From Alphaproteobacteria bacterium (GTDB taxonomy: Bacteria > Pseudomonadota > Alphaproteobacteria > Micropepsales > Micropepsaceae): 62,302 nt of DNA. The notes below the pieces were generated by a model. The model did no database searches, was not told where the DNA came from, and saw only the letters and a list, made by a program, of their open reading frames with translations. The stretch spans positions 1-62,302 of the forward strand of contig JAICHV010000019.1 of assembly GCA_025924715.1 (NCBI GenBank), given 5' to 3'. This document shows, piece by piece, positions 45,736 to 55,160 of the stretch. The position numbers and the translations under genes were made by a program. How positions within the stretch are numbered: the first letter of the stretch is position 1; each line of letters begins with the position of its first letter.

Positions 45736-48410
45736 TGGCTAAGTGGGTTTACGCCTTTGGCGATGGCAAGGCCGAAGGCGAGGCGGGGATGAAGAATCTG
45801 CTGGGCGGCAAAGGCGCCAACCTGGCGGAAATGAGCAATCTGGGCTTGCCGGTGCCGCCGGGCTTTTCCCTCACCACCGAGGTCTGCACCTATTACTATG
45901 CCAATGACCAAACCTATCCGGACGACCTGAAGGAACAGGTCTCCACCGCCTTGCGCCAAATCGGCTATATCGCCAAAGGCAATTTCGGCGATCCCGACAA
46001 GCCGCTGCTGGTCAGCGTGCGTTCCGGCGCGCGGGTATCGATGCCGGGCATGATGGATACGGTGCTCAATCTGGGCCTCAACGCCCAGACCGCCGATGGA
46101 CTGGCCAGGCTGACCGGCGACGCCCGTTTTGCCTATGACTCCTATCGCCGCTTCATTCAGATGTATGCCGATGTGGTGCTGGGCGTGGAACATGCGCTGT
46201 TCGAGGAAATCCTCGACGCCGCGAAAGACGCCAAGGGCGTCGAACTCGACACCGATCTGGATTCCGACGATTTGAAACGCATTGCCGGGTTATACAAAGA
46301 CCGGGTGCAGAGCGAATTGGGTCGCCCCTTTCCCGAAAGCGTCGAAGAACAATTATGGGGTGCCATCGGCGCCGTGTTCGGCTCCTGGCACAGCCCGCGG
46401 GCCAACACCTATCGCAAGCTGAACAATATCCCCGAAAGCTGGGGCACCGCGGTGACCGTCCAGGCCATGGTGTTCGGGAATCGCGGCGAAACCTCGGCCA
46501 CCGGCGTCGCCTTCACCCGCGATCCCGCCACGGGCGAAAAGCTTCTCTATGGCGAATTCCTGGTCAATGCCCAGGGCGAAGACGTGGTCGCCGGCATACG
46601 CACTCCGCAGCCCATTTCCAAAGTGGTGCGCGAGCGCCAGGGCGGCAAGAAGCCGTCGATGGAAGAAGCCATGCCCAAAGCCTTTGCCGAACTGAAGGCC
46701 ATCGGCGACCGGCTGGAACAGCATTACCGCGACATGCAGGACGTGGAATTCACCGTGCAGGAAGGCAAGCTGTTCATGCTGCAGACCCGCGCCGGCAAGC
46801 GCACCGCGGAAGCGGCGCTGAAGGCCGCGGTGGATATGGTGGGGGAGGGGCTGATCGATCAGCGCGCCGCCATCGCGCGGGTCGATCCCGCCGCACTGGA
46901 CCAATTGCTGCATCCCACGCTTGACCCCAATGCGGCCAAGGAACAGATCGCCGCGGGCCTTGGTGCGTCGCCTGGCGCCGCCACCGGCGAAGTGGTGTTC
47001 ACGGCCGAAGAGGCCGAGAAACTCGCCGCCGACAACCGCGATGTGATCCTGGTGCGCACCGAAACCAGCCCGGAAGACATTCACGGCATGCATGCGGCGC
47101 GCGGCATCCTGACCGCGCGGGGCGGCATGACCAGCCATGCGGCGGTGGTGGCGCGCGGCATGGGGCGGCCCTGTGTTTCCGGCGCCGGCATGCTCAAGAT
47201 CGATGCGGCGCGCGGCGAGATGAGCGCCGGCGGCGTCAGCATCCAGCGCGGCGAGGTCATCACCATCGACGGCACCACGGGGCAGGTCTTCAAGGGCAAA
47301 GTGGCGATGCGCCAGCCCGAGCTGACCGGCGATTTCGGCACCCTGATGGGCTGGGCCGACAGCGTGCGGCGGCTCAAGGTCCGCACCAATGCCGACACCC
47401 CCGCCGATGCCGCCACGGCGCGCAAATTCGGCGCCGAGGGCATCGGGCTGTGCCGCACCGAACATATGTTCTTCGAGCCCGACCGCATTCTGGCGGTGCG
47501 CCAGATGATCCTGGCCGACGAGGAAAGCCAGCGCAAAGCCGCGCTGTCGAAATTGCTGCCGATGCAGCGCGGCGATTTCGAAGCCATCTTCAAAGTGATG
47601 GAGGGCTTGCCGGTCACCATCCGCCTGCTCGACCCGCCCTTGCATGAATTCCTGCCCCATAAGGACGAGGAAATCCTGGAAGTGGCGGCGGCCGCCGGCA
47701 CCGATCCGCGCAAGCTTCGGGCCCGGGCCATTGCCCTGCACGAAGCCAATCCCATGCTGGGCCATCGCGGCTGCCGCCTGGGCATCACCTATCCGGAAAT
47801 CTATGAAATGCAGGCCCGCGCCATCCTGGAAGCGGCCCTGAATGTGGAAAAATCCGGCGGCAAACCGGTCGTGCTGGAAATCATGATCCCCCTGGTCGGA
47901 TTCAAATCCGAACTCGACCGCCTGGCCGAACGAATCCATGCAACGGCCGCCGCGATCAAAGCCGAACAGGGCCGCGTGCCCGCTTATCTGATCGGCACCA
48001 TGATCGAATTGCCCCGTGCCGCCCTGCGCGCCGCCGAGATCGCGCAGACGGCGCAATTCTTCTCTTTCGGGACCAATGATCTGACCCAAACCACCCTGGG
48101 CGTCAGCCGCGACGACGCCGGAACCTTCCTGGGCGAATATCTCGCCAAGGGTTTGATCGCCCGCGACCCCTTCGTCACCATCGATGTCGACGGAGTGGGC
48201 GAATTGGTGCGCATGGCAGCAAGCCGCGGGCGCCAAACCCGCGCCGATCTCAAGCTGGGCATCTGCGGCGAGCATGGCGGCGATCCGGATTCCATCCGGT
48301 TCTGCCACGACTCGGGATTGGATTATGTTTCCTGTTCGCCCTTCCGCGTGCCGGTGGCGCGCCTGGCGGCGGCGCAAGCGGCGCTGCAATCATCCACAGC
48401 TCAAGGTTAA
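45735..48410 (+). CDS. ppdK: pyruvate phosphate dikinase
   Basis: An 891-residue three-domain enzyme that interconverts pyruvate and PEP with ATP and phosphate. The ATP-grasp region begins WVYAFGDGKAEGEAGMKNLL. The phosphohistidine domain has GGMTSHAAVVARGMGRPCVS near residue 460, with catalytic His. The PEP/pyruvate TIM-barrel ends with CGEHGGDPDSIRFCHDSG and the active-site Cys. The start overlaps the glyS stop (TAATG). glyQ-glyS-ppdK synteny is common in the class. Confidence 0.95.
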   Translation: MAKWVYAFGDGKAEGEAGMKNLLGGKGANLAEMSNLGLPVPPGFSLTTEVCTYYYANDQTYPDDLKEQVSTALRQIGYIAKGNFGDPDKPLLVSVRSGARVSMPGMMDTVLNLGLNAQTADGLARLTGDARFAYDSYRRFIQMYADVVLGVEHALFEEILDAAKDAKGVELDTDLDSDDLKRIAGLYKDRVQSELGRPFPESVEEQLWGAIGAVFGSWHSPRANTYRKLNNIPESWGTAVTVQAMVFGNRGETSATGVAFTRDPATGEKLLYGEFLVNAQGEDVVAGIRTPQPISKVVRERQGGKKPSMEEAMPKAFAELKAIGDRLEQHYRDMQDVEFTVQEGKLFMLQTRAGKRTAEAALKAAVDMVGEGLIDQRAAIARVDPAALDQLLHPTLDPNAAKEQIAAGLGASPGAATGEVVFTAEEAEKLAADNRDVILVRTETSPEDIHGMHAARGILTARGGMTSHAAVVARGMGRPCVSGAGMLKIDAARGEMSAGGVSIQRGEVITIDGTTGQVFKGKVAMRQPELTGDFGTLMGWADSVRRLKVRTNADTPADAATARKFGAEGIGLCRTEHMFFEPDRILAVRQMILADEESQRKAALSKLLPMQRGDFEAIFKVMEGLPVTIRLLDPPLHEFLPHKDEEILEVAAAAGTDPRKLRARAIALHEANPMLGHRGCRLGITYPEIYEMQARAILEAALNVEKSGGKPVVLEIMIPLVGFKSELDRLAERIHATAAAIKAEQGRVPAYLIGTMIELPRAALRAAEIAQTAQFFSFGTNDLTQTTLGVSRDDAGTFLGEYLAKGLIARDPFVTIDVDGVGELVRMAASRGRQTRADLKLGICGEHGGDPDSIRFCHDSGLDYVSCSPFRVPVARLAAAQAALQSSTAQG

Positions 48411-48707
48411 GACGTACACGGATAGCCCTTGTGAATCCTGGGTTTTTTCGCGTTCGTGACGCGGCGTCACCCTGATGAAATTTTTCATTTGACGACCGCC
48501 GGTTTCACGAGGCAAATGCGTAGACCACATCCTCTCGGGTTGGGGACCATTCGGAACTTTTGAAGGACGACGCGAAATCGAACCAGCGTAATCGAAATAG
48601 CAATTGCGAAAAGCACGCCTTGGAAGGGGCAAGCCGACGTAGATGCCAATTAGACGAAGCCAGATAGACCAAGCGAAACCTAAAGCCGAAAAGAGTCCAT
48701 TTTTATC
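48411..48707. other. 297-bp non-coding gap
   Basis: No gene is evident. It is less GC-rich than its flanks. There is a short stem GTGACG-CGG-CGTCAC at 48456-48470 without a T tract after it, so I do not call a terminator; one GANTC site (GAATC near 48433) and another (GAGTC near 48693) are present. It should contain the promoter of the SleB-like gene. Confidence 0.5.
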
Positions 48708-49331
48708 ATGAGCCCGAAAAAACACGACGCGATCGCGCGGTCGGACCGCATGTTGATTGCCGCGCTGGCGATTATTCTCGCCACGGCCAGCGCCGCCATC
48801 GGCTCCGCCATGACCTATCATCCGGTGGTGCATGTCGCCGCCGCGGCGCCTAAGCCGGTGCCGGTGGCGACCGAGCCGGCGGTAAAAAGCGCCCAGGATT
48901 TGGTGTTGACCCAGCTCCTAGCCGAACATCGCTGCCTGGCCGAGGTGATGTATTACGAAGCGCGCGGTGAAGGCCGCAGCGGGCAGCAGGCCATCGCCGA
49001 AGTGGTGTTTCACCGCATGAACACGGGCAATTACGGCCATTCGATCTGCGCCGTGGTTTATGAAGGGGCCGCCCATCAGGGCTGCCAGTTCTCCTTCACC
49101 TGCAATGGCGAAGTCCTGCGTCCCAAACAGATGTCGGCCTGGCGGGACGCGGAAAAACTGGCGGCCCAGATCCTGACCGGCGAAGTGCGGCTCAAGAACG
49201 CCACCGGCGGCGCCACCAATTTCCACGCGGTGTCGGTTAGCCCCGACTGGGCCCCGACGCTGGAACGCACTACCCAGATCGGCAACCACATCTTCTATCG
49301 CGGCGGCCTGCTCCACTCGCGGGACAGCTAG
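48708..49331 (+). CDS. SleB/CwlJ-type cell wall hydrolase with an N-terminal anchor
   Basis: A 207-residue protein. A membrane or signal anchor at about 14-36 (RMLIAALAIILATASAAIGS) is followed by a Pro/Ala linker and a Hydrolase_2 domain starting LAEHRCLAEVMYYEARGEGR with the catalytic Glu, then VVFHRMNTGNYGHSICAVVY and QFSFTCNG. SleB-type domains cleave peptidoglycan glycosidic bonds. It follows ppdK, as in several Alphaproteobacteria, but has a separate 297-bp upstream region. Confidence 0.83.
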   Translation: MSPKKHDAIARSDRMLIAALAIILATASAAIGSAMTYHPVVHVAAAAPKPVPVATEPAVKSAQDLVLTQLLAEHRCLAEVMYYEARGEGRSGQQAIAEVVFHRMNTGNYGHSICAVVYEGAAHQGCQFSFTCNGEVLRPKQMSAWRDAEKLAAQILTGEVRLKNATGGATNFHAVSVSPDWAPTLERTTQIGNHIFYRGGLLHSRDS

Positions 49332-49340
49332 GCGCGGTCC

Positions 49341-49418
49341 TTTTCGTCCCTGGACGTTGTCGCGCGTGCTCACGTGCTAACGCACGCTCCGCGCGATGCT
49401 CCTAGCCAGGAACGAAAA
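49341..49418. repeat. 78-bp palindromic intergenic repeat
   Basis: The outer arms are TTTTCGTCCCTGG (49341-49353) and CCAGGAACGAAAA (49406-49418), complementary with a single mismatch. Inner GC-rich arms (CGCGCG and its complement) and ACGTGCTAACGCACG form a further stem. It fills the gap between the SleB-like gene and nadC, which converge, and may act as a bidirectional terminator. Confidence 0.8.
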
Positions 49419-49441
49419 TTCCTCGCGCCATGAAAGTGGCG

Positions 49442-50290
49442 CTAGAAATCCAGTCCCAGGTCCAGATTCGCCGCGCTATGGGTGATGGCGCCGGAGCTGA
49501 TGTAATCCACGCCGGTTTGCGCGATGGCGCGGACATTGGCGGTTGTCACATTGCCCGATGCCTCCAGCACCGCCTTGCCCTTGGCCAGAGCGACGGCATG
49601 GCTGAGATCGGCGGGGCTCATATTGTCGAGCAGGATGGTGTCGGCACCCAGGCTGAGCGCTTCTTCCAGTTGCGCCAAAGTATCGACTTCGATTTCGATT
49701 TTTTTCATATGGCCGAGGCCGGCCCTGACCCGCGCCAGCGCCGCTTTGATCCCGCCGCTGGCGGCGATGTGATTGTCCTTGATCAGCACCGCGTCGTCCA
49801 ATCCGAAACGGTGATTGAAGCCGCCGCCGCAGCGCACCGCGTATTTTTGCAGGTCGCGCAATCCGGGAACGGTCTTGCGGGTGCAGGTGATGCGGGCGTT
49901 GGTGCCGGAAATGGCCTCGACCAGGGCTGCGGTCGCCGTGGCGACGCCGGAGAGATGCCCGGCGAAATTCAGCGCCACCCGTTCCGCGGTCAGAACGCTG
50001 CGCAGCGAACCACTGATCGAAGCGATGCGGGTGCCGGATTGTAATTTGGCGCCGTCCTGGACCGCGATCTCGATTTTCAGGCCCGGATCGACCAGGCGGA
50101 ACGCCGCTTCGGCCGCGATCACGCCGGCGAGAACGCCCGGTTTGCGCGCCATCAGCTTGACGGTGCCGCGCGCCTCGGCCGGGATCGTCAGTTCGCTGGT
50201 GATGTCGCCATGGCCCAGATCCTCGACCAGGGCCGCGCGCACCAGCGGTTCCAGCAAAAATGCCGACGGCGGACGCAAATTCGCGGTCAT
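49442..50290 (-). CDS. nadC: nicotinate-nucleotide pyrophosphorylase (quinolinate phosphoribosyltransferase)
   Basis: A 282-residue enzyme converting quinolinate and PRPP to nicotinate mononucleotide. Conserved blocks are LVEDLGHGDITSELT, ERVALNFAGHLSGVATATAA, TCTRKTVPGLRDLQKYAV and LLDNMSPADL. The start overlaps the nadB stop (ATGA). Third gene of nadA-nadB-nadC. It ends 23 bases before the palindromic repeat at 49341-49418. Confidence 0.95.
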   Translation of the reverse strand: MTANLRPPSAFLLEPLVRAALVEDLGHGDITSELTIPAEARGTVKLMARKPGVLAGVIAAEAAFRLVDPGLKIEIAVQDGAKLQSGTRIASISGSLRSVLTAERVALNFAGHLSGVATATAALVEAISGTNARITCTRKTVPGLRDLQKYAVRCGGGFNHRFGLDDAVLIKDNHIAASGGIKAALARVRAGLGHMKKIEIEVDTLAQLEEALSLGADTILLDNMSPADLSHAVALAKGKAVLEASGNVTTANVRAIAQTGVDYISSGAITHSAANLDLGLDF

Positions 50291-51867
50291 GAATGGATGC
50301 GGCGCAGCGGTGCCGGCGCCCCGGCGGCAATGCGCCCGGCATCGGCCAGGGTGGCAAAACTGCGCGTTGCCTCACGGCTCAAAGCGGGATGGTCGCTGCG
50401 CCAATGGCCGCCCCGGGATTCGCGCCGCAGCAAGGCGCCGGTGGTCACCAGCTTGGCGGCCGCCAGCATGTTGAGCAGCGAGGGTTCGGTGGCGCCGCGT
50501 TCCAGTCGCAGGATCGCGGCCAAAGCTTCGCCCAGCCCGGCTTCGTCGCGTTCCAGACCCACATGCCGGGTCATCGCCTGGCGCAGCACATGCGGCGGGG
50601 CGGCAAGCTGCGTCATTTCGGGGGGGGGCGGTGTGCCGCGAGTCCGGCCCCGCGCCAGCGCGCCCTTGATGTCATCGGCCACCAGGGCGCCGAACACCAG
50701 GCCTTCGAGCAGGGAATTGGAGGCGAGGCGGTTGGCGCCATGCAGGCCCGTGCTGGCGCATTCGCCCGCCACCCAAAGCCCGGGCAGGGAGGAGCGCCCC
50801 TGCGCGTCGCTGGCGATACCGCCCATGTGATAATGCGCCGCCGGCGCCACCGGAATGGGCTGCACCGCCGGATCGATGCCGGCCTGGATGCAGGCGGCAT
50901 GCACGGTGGGAAAGGCGCCGGCGAATTTGGCGCCGATCGCTTGGCGGCAATCCAGGAAGGCGCGATGGCCCGCGGCGATCTGGCGATGGATGGCGCGGGC
51001 CACTACATCGCGCGGCGCCAATTCGGCATCGGCGTGAAGTTCCGGCATGAAGCGCTCGCCCAACTCGTTGATCAGCACCGCGCCTTCGCCGCGCAGCGCC
51101 TCGGTCGCCAGCGGCGCGGGATCGCGGCCCAGGGCAATGGCGGTGGGATGGAATTGCACAAATTCGGCGTCGGCGATCAGCGCCCCGGCCCGCGCCGCCA
51201 TGCCCAAGCCTTCGCCGCGCGATTCCAGCGGATTGGTGGTGACGGCATAAAGCGCGCTGAGGCCGCCGGTGGCGAACACCACGGCCCGGGCGCGAAACAG
51301 CACCAGCCGCGCCTCAGCCCCGCTGCCATGGCGGGCGAACAATCCGGCGACGCGGCCGTCTTCCATCGCCAGCTCGACGGCGTGAAACCCTTCCATCACC
51401 CGGACCTGCGGCGTCTCGCACACCCGCGCCGCCAAGGTGCGGGAGATTTCCGCGCCCGCTCGATCGCCGCGGACATGCACGATACGGCTTTTGCTATGCG
51501 CGGCTTCGCGACCCAGCGCCAGGTCGCCGCCCGCGCCGCGATCGAACGGCACGCCAAGGGCAAGAAGATCGGCGATGCGGTCCGGTGCCGCGCGCGTCAC
51601 CAAATCCACGATGCCGGCGTCGCAGAGCCCGGCGCCGGCCGCCATGGTATCGGCGGCATGGCTGTGCCAGTCATCGCTTTTCCCCACAGCCGCGGCGATG
51701 CCGCCTTGCGCCCAGGCGCTGGAGCCCGAGGCGCCGGGGCGCGAGCCCGCCAGCACCAGCGAAGGGAAGGGCGCCAGCTTCAAAGCCGTGAACAGGCCGG
51801 CAATGCCGGCGCCCAGGATCAGCGCGCCGTCGGTCTCGATCACATTGTCGATGTTTTTGCCGGTCAT
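50287..51867 (-). CDS. nadB: L-aspartate oxidase
   Basis: A 526-residue flavoprotein oxidising L-aspartate to iminoaspartate. FAD motif [16 protein letters not shown] is at about 16-31. The substrate site is in [13 protein letters not shown], and the C-terminal region has [20 protein letters not shown]. It hands iminoaspartate to NadA. Its start overlaps the nadA stop by 4 bases (ATGA) and its stop overlaps nadC, so the operon is translationally coupled throughout. Confidence 0.95.
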   Translation of the reverse strand: MTGKNIDNVIETDGALILGAGIAGLFTALKLAPFPSLVLAGSRPGASGSSAWAQGGIAAAVGKSDDWHSHAADTMAAGAGLCDAGIVDLVTRAAPDRIADLLALGVPFDRGAGGDLALGREAAHSKSRIVHVRGDRAGAEISRTLAARVCETPQVRVMEGFHAVELAMEDGRVAGLFARHGSGAEARLVLFRARAVVFATGGLSALYAVTTNPLESRGEGLGMAARAGALIADAEFVQFHPTAIALGRDPAPLATEALRGEGAVLINELGERFMPELHADAELAPRDVVARAIHRQIAAGHRAFLDCRQAIGAKFAGAFPTVHAACIQAGIDPAVQPIPVAPAAHYHMGGIASDAQGRSSLPGLWVAGECASTGLHGANRLASNSLLEGLVFGALVADDIKGALARGRTRGTPPPPEMTQLAAPPHVLRQAMTRHVGLERDEAGLGEALAAILRLERGATEPSLLNMLAAAKLVTTGALLRRESRGGHWRSDHPALSREATRSFATLADAGRIAAGAPAPLRRIHS

Positions 51868-52880
51868 GTGTTTTTCACCGCCAGCATGCGGTCGATCGCC
51901 CGCTTGGCAGGCAAACGCACGGCCTCATCGACCAGGACTTCGGTGGTCATGGTTTGCAGCGATTTGAGGATGCCGCCCAGCGTGATGCGCTTCATATGGG
52001 GGCACAGATTGCAGGGCCGCACGAAATCGACATCGGGATATTCCACCGCGACATTGTCGCTCATCGAGCATTCGGTGATCATCACCACCCGCCCGGGGCG
52101 GTGTTTGCCGACATAGCCGATCATCGCCGCGGTCGAGCCGGCAAAATCGGCTTCCGCCACCACATCCGGCGGGCATTCGGGATGGGCCAGCACGGTGACG
52201 CCGGGATGGGCGGCGCGATAGGCGCGGATTTCGTCGGCGGTGAAGCGCTCATGCACTTCGCAGGCGCCTTCCCAGGTGATCACTTTCACCCCGGTCTGGG
52301 CCGCGACATTGCGGGCAAGATATTGATCGGGGATCATGATGACCGTGTCGGTGCCGAATTCGCGGGCAATGTCTTCGACCACCTTCACCGCATTGCCCGA
52401 GGTGCAGCAGACATCGCTTTCCGCCTTCACTTCGGCCGAGGTGTTCACATAGGTGACCACCGGCAAGCCGGGATGGCGCTGGCGCAGCAGCCGCACATCG
52501 GCGCCGGTGATCGAGGCGGCCAGCGAACAGCCGGCATGGACGTTGGGGATCAGCACGGTTTTTTCCGGCGAGAGGATTTTGGAGGTCTCGGCCATGAAAT
52601 GCACGCCGGCCTGGACGATCACGGCGGCCTGCGTCCGCGCGGCCTCGCGGGCGAGGGCCAGGCTGTCGCCGGTGAAATCGCTGACGCAGTGGAATATCTC
52701 CGGCGTCATGTAATTGTGGCCTAGAATGACGGCGTTCTTCTCGCGCTTCAGGCGATTGATTTCGGCGATCAGCGGCGCATGCACCGGCCATTCGATTTCC
52801 GGGATGACCTTGGCGACCTTGCGATATAGCGCCGAGGTATCGCGCGCGACCGCATCGGTATAGGCCAGTTCGACTCCCAT
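51864..52880 (-). CDS. nadA: quinolinate synthase
   Basis: A 338-residue 4Fe-4S enzyme forming quinolinate from iminoaspartate and DHAP. Three conserved cysteines lie in [26 protein letters not shown] and [16 protein letters not shown]. The N-terminal [20 protein letters not shown] is also typical. First gene of nadABC, preceded by a 258-bp region with two copies of a dyad probably bound by NadQ. Confidence 0.95.
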   Translation of the reverse strand: MGVELAYTDAVARDTSALYRKVAKVIPEIEWPVHAPLIAEINRLKREKNAVILGHNYMTPEIFHCVSDFTGDSLALAREAARTQAAVIVQAGVHFMAETSKILSPEKTVLIPNVHAGCSLAASITGADVRLLRQRHPGLPVVTYVNTSAEVKAESDVCCTSGNAVKVVEDIAREFGTDTVIMIPDQYLARNVAAQTGVKVITWEGACEVHERFTADEIRAYRAAHPGVTVLAHPECPPDVVAEADFAGSTAAMIGYVGKHRPGRVVMITECSMSDNVAVEYPDVDFVRPCNLCPHMKRITLGGILKSLQTMTTEVLVDEAVRLPAKRAIDRMLAVKNT

Positions 52881-52916
52881 GGCGGTCTCCCGGTTGCCAG
52901 TCTTTCGTGAGCGCTA

Positions 52917-52941
52917 ATATATGCTCAATTCGAGTATATAT
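52917..52941. promoter_or_regulatory. nadABC operator 1 (probable NadQ site)
   Basis: A dyad ATATATGCTC-AATTC-GAGTATATAT, 9 of 10 positions complementary, centred 49 bases upstream of the nadA start. Read in the nadA direction its proximal arm contains TATACT, a -10 like hexamer, so binding would occlude polymerase. The regulator is inferred from the presence of a NadQ gene in the window. Confidence 0.75.
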
Positions 52942-52980
52942 CTGGTCCAAAAAACCCGGCGTTCAAGAGCCGGTCAGAAC

Positions 52981-53005
52981 CTTTATGCTACACCTGAGTA
53001 TAAAT
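52981..53005. promoter_or_regulatory. nadABC operator 2 (weaker copy)
   Basis: A second dyad CTTTATGCTA-CACCT-GAGTATAAAT (7 of 10 complementary) has the same arm length and 5-base spacer. Its centre is 64 bases, about six helical turns, from operator 1. Both share the asymmetry TATGCT/GAGTATA. It lies between nadA and the oppositely oriented TonB-domain gene. Confidence 0.6.
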
Positions 53006-53138
53006 GTGTCAAGCGGGCTGACCGGGCGCGCAGGGGAGCATTGCAGAATTGAGCCGGGAACAATTGTTCGCCAATATTGCGCCGCTGCGGCGAGAGCGAA
53101 GACGAAGCCTGTCCATGCCGCGGCACTGAGAGAGAAAA

Positions 53139-54239
53139 GTGCAGAGATTGTTTGCGAGACATTTGATTGCTGTGTGTGTCGCGCTGGCCATTTCGCCTCT
53201 CCAGGCCCAGCCGTCGCCGCCTTCAGGCGATAGCGCCCTGCCTTCGTTAAAAGAGCTATGCACGGCCAGCTGCCCCTCTACGGAGCCCAAACGCATCTAT
53301 GGGGAATTGCCGGCATTTCCCAAGGGTCCCGGCTTTGAGGGCTTTGACAGCTACGAACATTATACCGAGGCCGTCGTTGATTTGGATTTTATGATTGGAA
53401 CGGACGGACATGTTGGAAGCATGATGGTCAAACGACTCATCGGGCCGCCCCGCTTTCTCGCGACGGCGCAAGATACCGTGAAGACGTGGATCTATGCACC
53501 CGCCACCGAGAATGGTCAGCCGGTCGAAAGTGACCATTCACTGCGGATCGTTTTCAGCTACCTGGGCGGCAAAGGAGCCACTGACGACGTCTTGGAAACC
53601 TATCACGCGGCTTTTCAGCAAATAAAATCCGGCCGTTTGGACGAGGCGGATAAACAATTACAAGCCAAGCTGGCCGATCCGGAGCTTAATTTATACGAAC
53701 GGGCCCACCTGCTGGATTTGCGCGCGGTCATCGCTCTGCAGCACAAGGATTATTTGACGGCAAGGCACATCCTGGACATGGAGCGCGTCATGGAACCGTC
53801 CCCAGATAAGAAGACAAAGGGCGCGTTCTATACGAAATACCTGCAAGTGAATGCCGCGATCGGCGATGTCGGCGACGTTGTTTCCACGCTTCACACCATG
53901 CGGGATGAGAAACTCGATGTGCCGGAGCAATTGGTAAAACTCGCCGACGACATGAAAGCGCAAGCCGATAAGGCGCCGGCCTTCAAAATGAGCGGCGATA
54001 TTCCCGATCCCACCGATGGGAATGTCTTTGAGGCCGCTCTCTATGCCAAGGCCTTTTCGATCCAGAACATAAATGGGCTATTAAGCAAATTGTTCATCAG
54101 CTGCAAAAATCACGCGGTGGAGTCCGCGGTAACCGAGAAGGCGGAATGGCACGTGCCCAAAAGCTGGGAGCAATGCAAAATCTTCCTGGAAGGGGCGGCG
54201 GGCACCACTTTCCAAGTCGTCCAAATCACCCAACCATGA
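53139..54239 (+). CDS. exported TonB-C-domain protein with a helical C-terminal half
   Basis: A 366-residue exported protein starting with GTG (GAGAGA before it). The signal peptide is about 1-23 (LIAVCVALAISPLQAQ). Residues about 75-140 match a TonB C-terminal domain: AVVDLDFMIGTDGHVGSMMV and AQDTVKTWIYAPATENGQPV. The C-terminal half is helical, TPR-like (LLDLRAVIALQHKDYLTARH). There is no N-terminal TM anchor beyond the signal. It is divergent from nadA and has lower GC than its neighbours. Function unknown. Confidence 0.72.
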   Translation: MQRLFARHLIAVCVALAISPLQAQPSPPSGDSALPSLKELCTASCPSTEPKRIYGELPAFPKGPGFEGFDSYEHYTEAVVDLDFMIGTDGHVGSMMVKRLIGPPRFLATAQDTVKTWIYAPATENGQPVESDHSLRIVFSYLGGKGATDDVLETYHAAFQQIKSGRLDEADKQLQAKLADPELNLYERAHLLDLRAVIALQHKDYLTARHILDMERVMEPSPDKKTKGAFYTKYLQVNAAIGDVGDVVSTLHTMRDEKLDVPEQLVKLADDMKAQADKAPAFKMSGDIPDPTDGNVFEAALYAKAFSIQNINGLLSKLFISCKNHAVESAVTEKAEWHVPKSWEQCKIFLEGAAGTTFQVVQITQP

Positions 54240-54265
54240 AAGAAGGATGCCGGCAGGCGGAGATC

Positions 54266-54748
54266 CTAAGCCGCCACCAGTTTTTCCAGCTTGTTGAGGC
54301 TGCCGATCCAGCCCTGATCCATGCCGCCGATCATCGCCACGGCGACTTCCGCCATCGCCTTGCCGCCGGTCTCGATGGTCAAACGCGTGCCGCCGGCTTC
54401 GTCCTTAAAGGTGACGGTGGTGAAGCCCTTGATCAGGATCTCGCCATCGGGACCGATGGCGCTGTTGTCAAACACCAGTTTCTCGCCCGGTAGGATCTCG
54501 ACATAGTGCTTGGTCATGGGGAAATCGCGATCGAAGGGCGAGCCCTTGGGCCCGTGCATGGTGATGGCCAGAGTCTTGCCCACCGCGACATCGCCTTCGA
54601 CCACCGGATTGGTGAACATTTCCGGTCCCCACCACTCCTTCAACATCGCCTTGTCGGTCCAGGCCTTCCACACCAAAGCGCGCGGCGCCTTGATGAGGCG
54701 GGTGAGGGTGATGCTGCGCTCGCCGTAAATTTTTGCTGCCGCGTTCAT
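54266..54748 (-). CDS. SRPBCC (AHSA1-like) protein, last gene of ArsR cassette 2
   Basis: A 160-residue Aha1-type protein. Motifs are LTRLIKAPRALVWKAWTDKA, KEWWGPEMFTNPVVEGD, and the C-terminal GGMDQGWIGSLNKLEKLVA. Ligand unknown. It begins one base after the VOC gene stop and is the last gene of the ArsR-SRPBCC-VOC-SRPBCC cluster. Such proteins are common partners of ArsR regulators. Confidence 0.85.
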   Translation of the reverse strand: MNAAAKIYGERSITLTRLIKAPRALVWKAWTDKAMLKEWWGPEMFTNPVVEGDVAVGKTLAITMHGPKGSPFDRDFPMTKHYVEILPGEKLVFDNSAIGPDGEILIKGFTTVTFKDEAGGTRLTIETGGKAMAEVAVAMIGGMDQGWIGSLNKLEKLVAA

Positions 54749-54749
54749 G

Positions 54750-55160
54750 TCAGGATTCCTTTTCGCAATTGATCATCCAGGCGATACCGAAGCCGTCGGT
54801 GCACATGCCGAAACGCTTCGCCCAGAAAGTCTCCTGGATCGGCATGTCGACGGAGCCGCCTTGCGCCAGGCCGGCAAAGATGCGCTCGGCCCCAGCCGGA
54901 TCATCGGTGCTGACGCTGACGGAAAATCCTTGCGGCTGTTTGTAGCGCGAAGGCGGCGCGTCAGACCCCATCAGGGCGGTATCGCCAAGAGACATGCGGA
55001 TATGCATGATCTTGTCCTCAAACCCCGGATCGATCGGCATGCCGGGCGCTTCGGAAAAGCGCATGATCATCCCGATTTTGCCGCCCAAGAGCTTTTCATA
55101 GGTCTTGAAGGCTTCCTCGCAAGTGCCGGGGAAATTGAGATAGGTGTTGGTGGTGATCAC
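54750..55160 (-). CDS. VOC/PhnB-like glyoxalase-fold protein
   Basis: A 136-residue PhnB-type vicinal-oxygen-chelate domain. ITTNTYLNFPGTCEEAFKTY, IMHIRMSLGDTALMGSD and FGMCTDGFGIAWMIN are signatures of this group. It begins with GTG overlapping the stop of the preceding SRPBCC frame (GTGA). No reaction can be assigned. It belongs to ArsR cassette 2. Confidence 0.88.
   Translation of the reverse strand: MITTNTYLNFPGTCEEAFKTYEKLLGGKIGMIMRFSEAPGMPIDPGFEDKIMHIRMSLGDTALMGSDAPPSRYKQPQGFSVSVSTDDPAGAERIFAGLAQGGSVDMPIQETFWAKRFGMCTDGFGIAWMINCEKES

Noticed and set aside
46353..48389. 678-codon open frame opposite ppdK
   Set aside because: Shadow of ppdK codon bias; His/Gly/Gln-rich low-complexity protein without known domain.
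48456..48470. hairpin after ppdK as terminator
   Set aside because: The stem is 6-7 bp and is not followed by a U tract.
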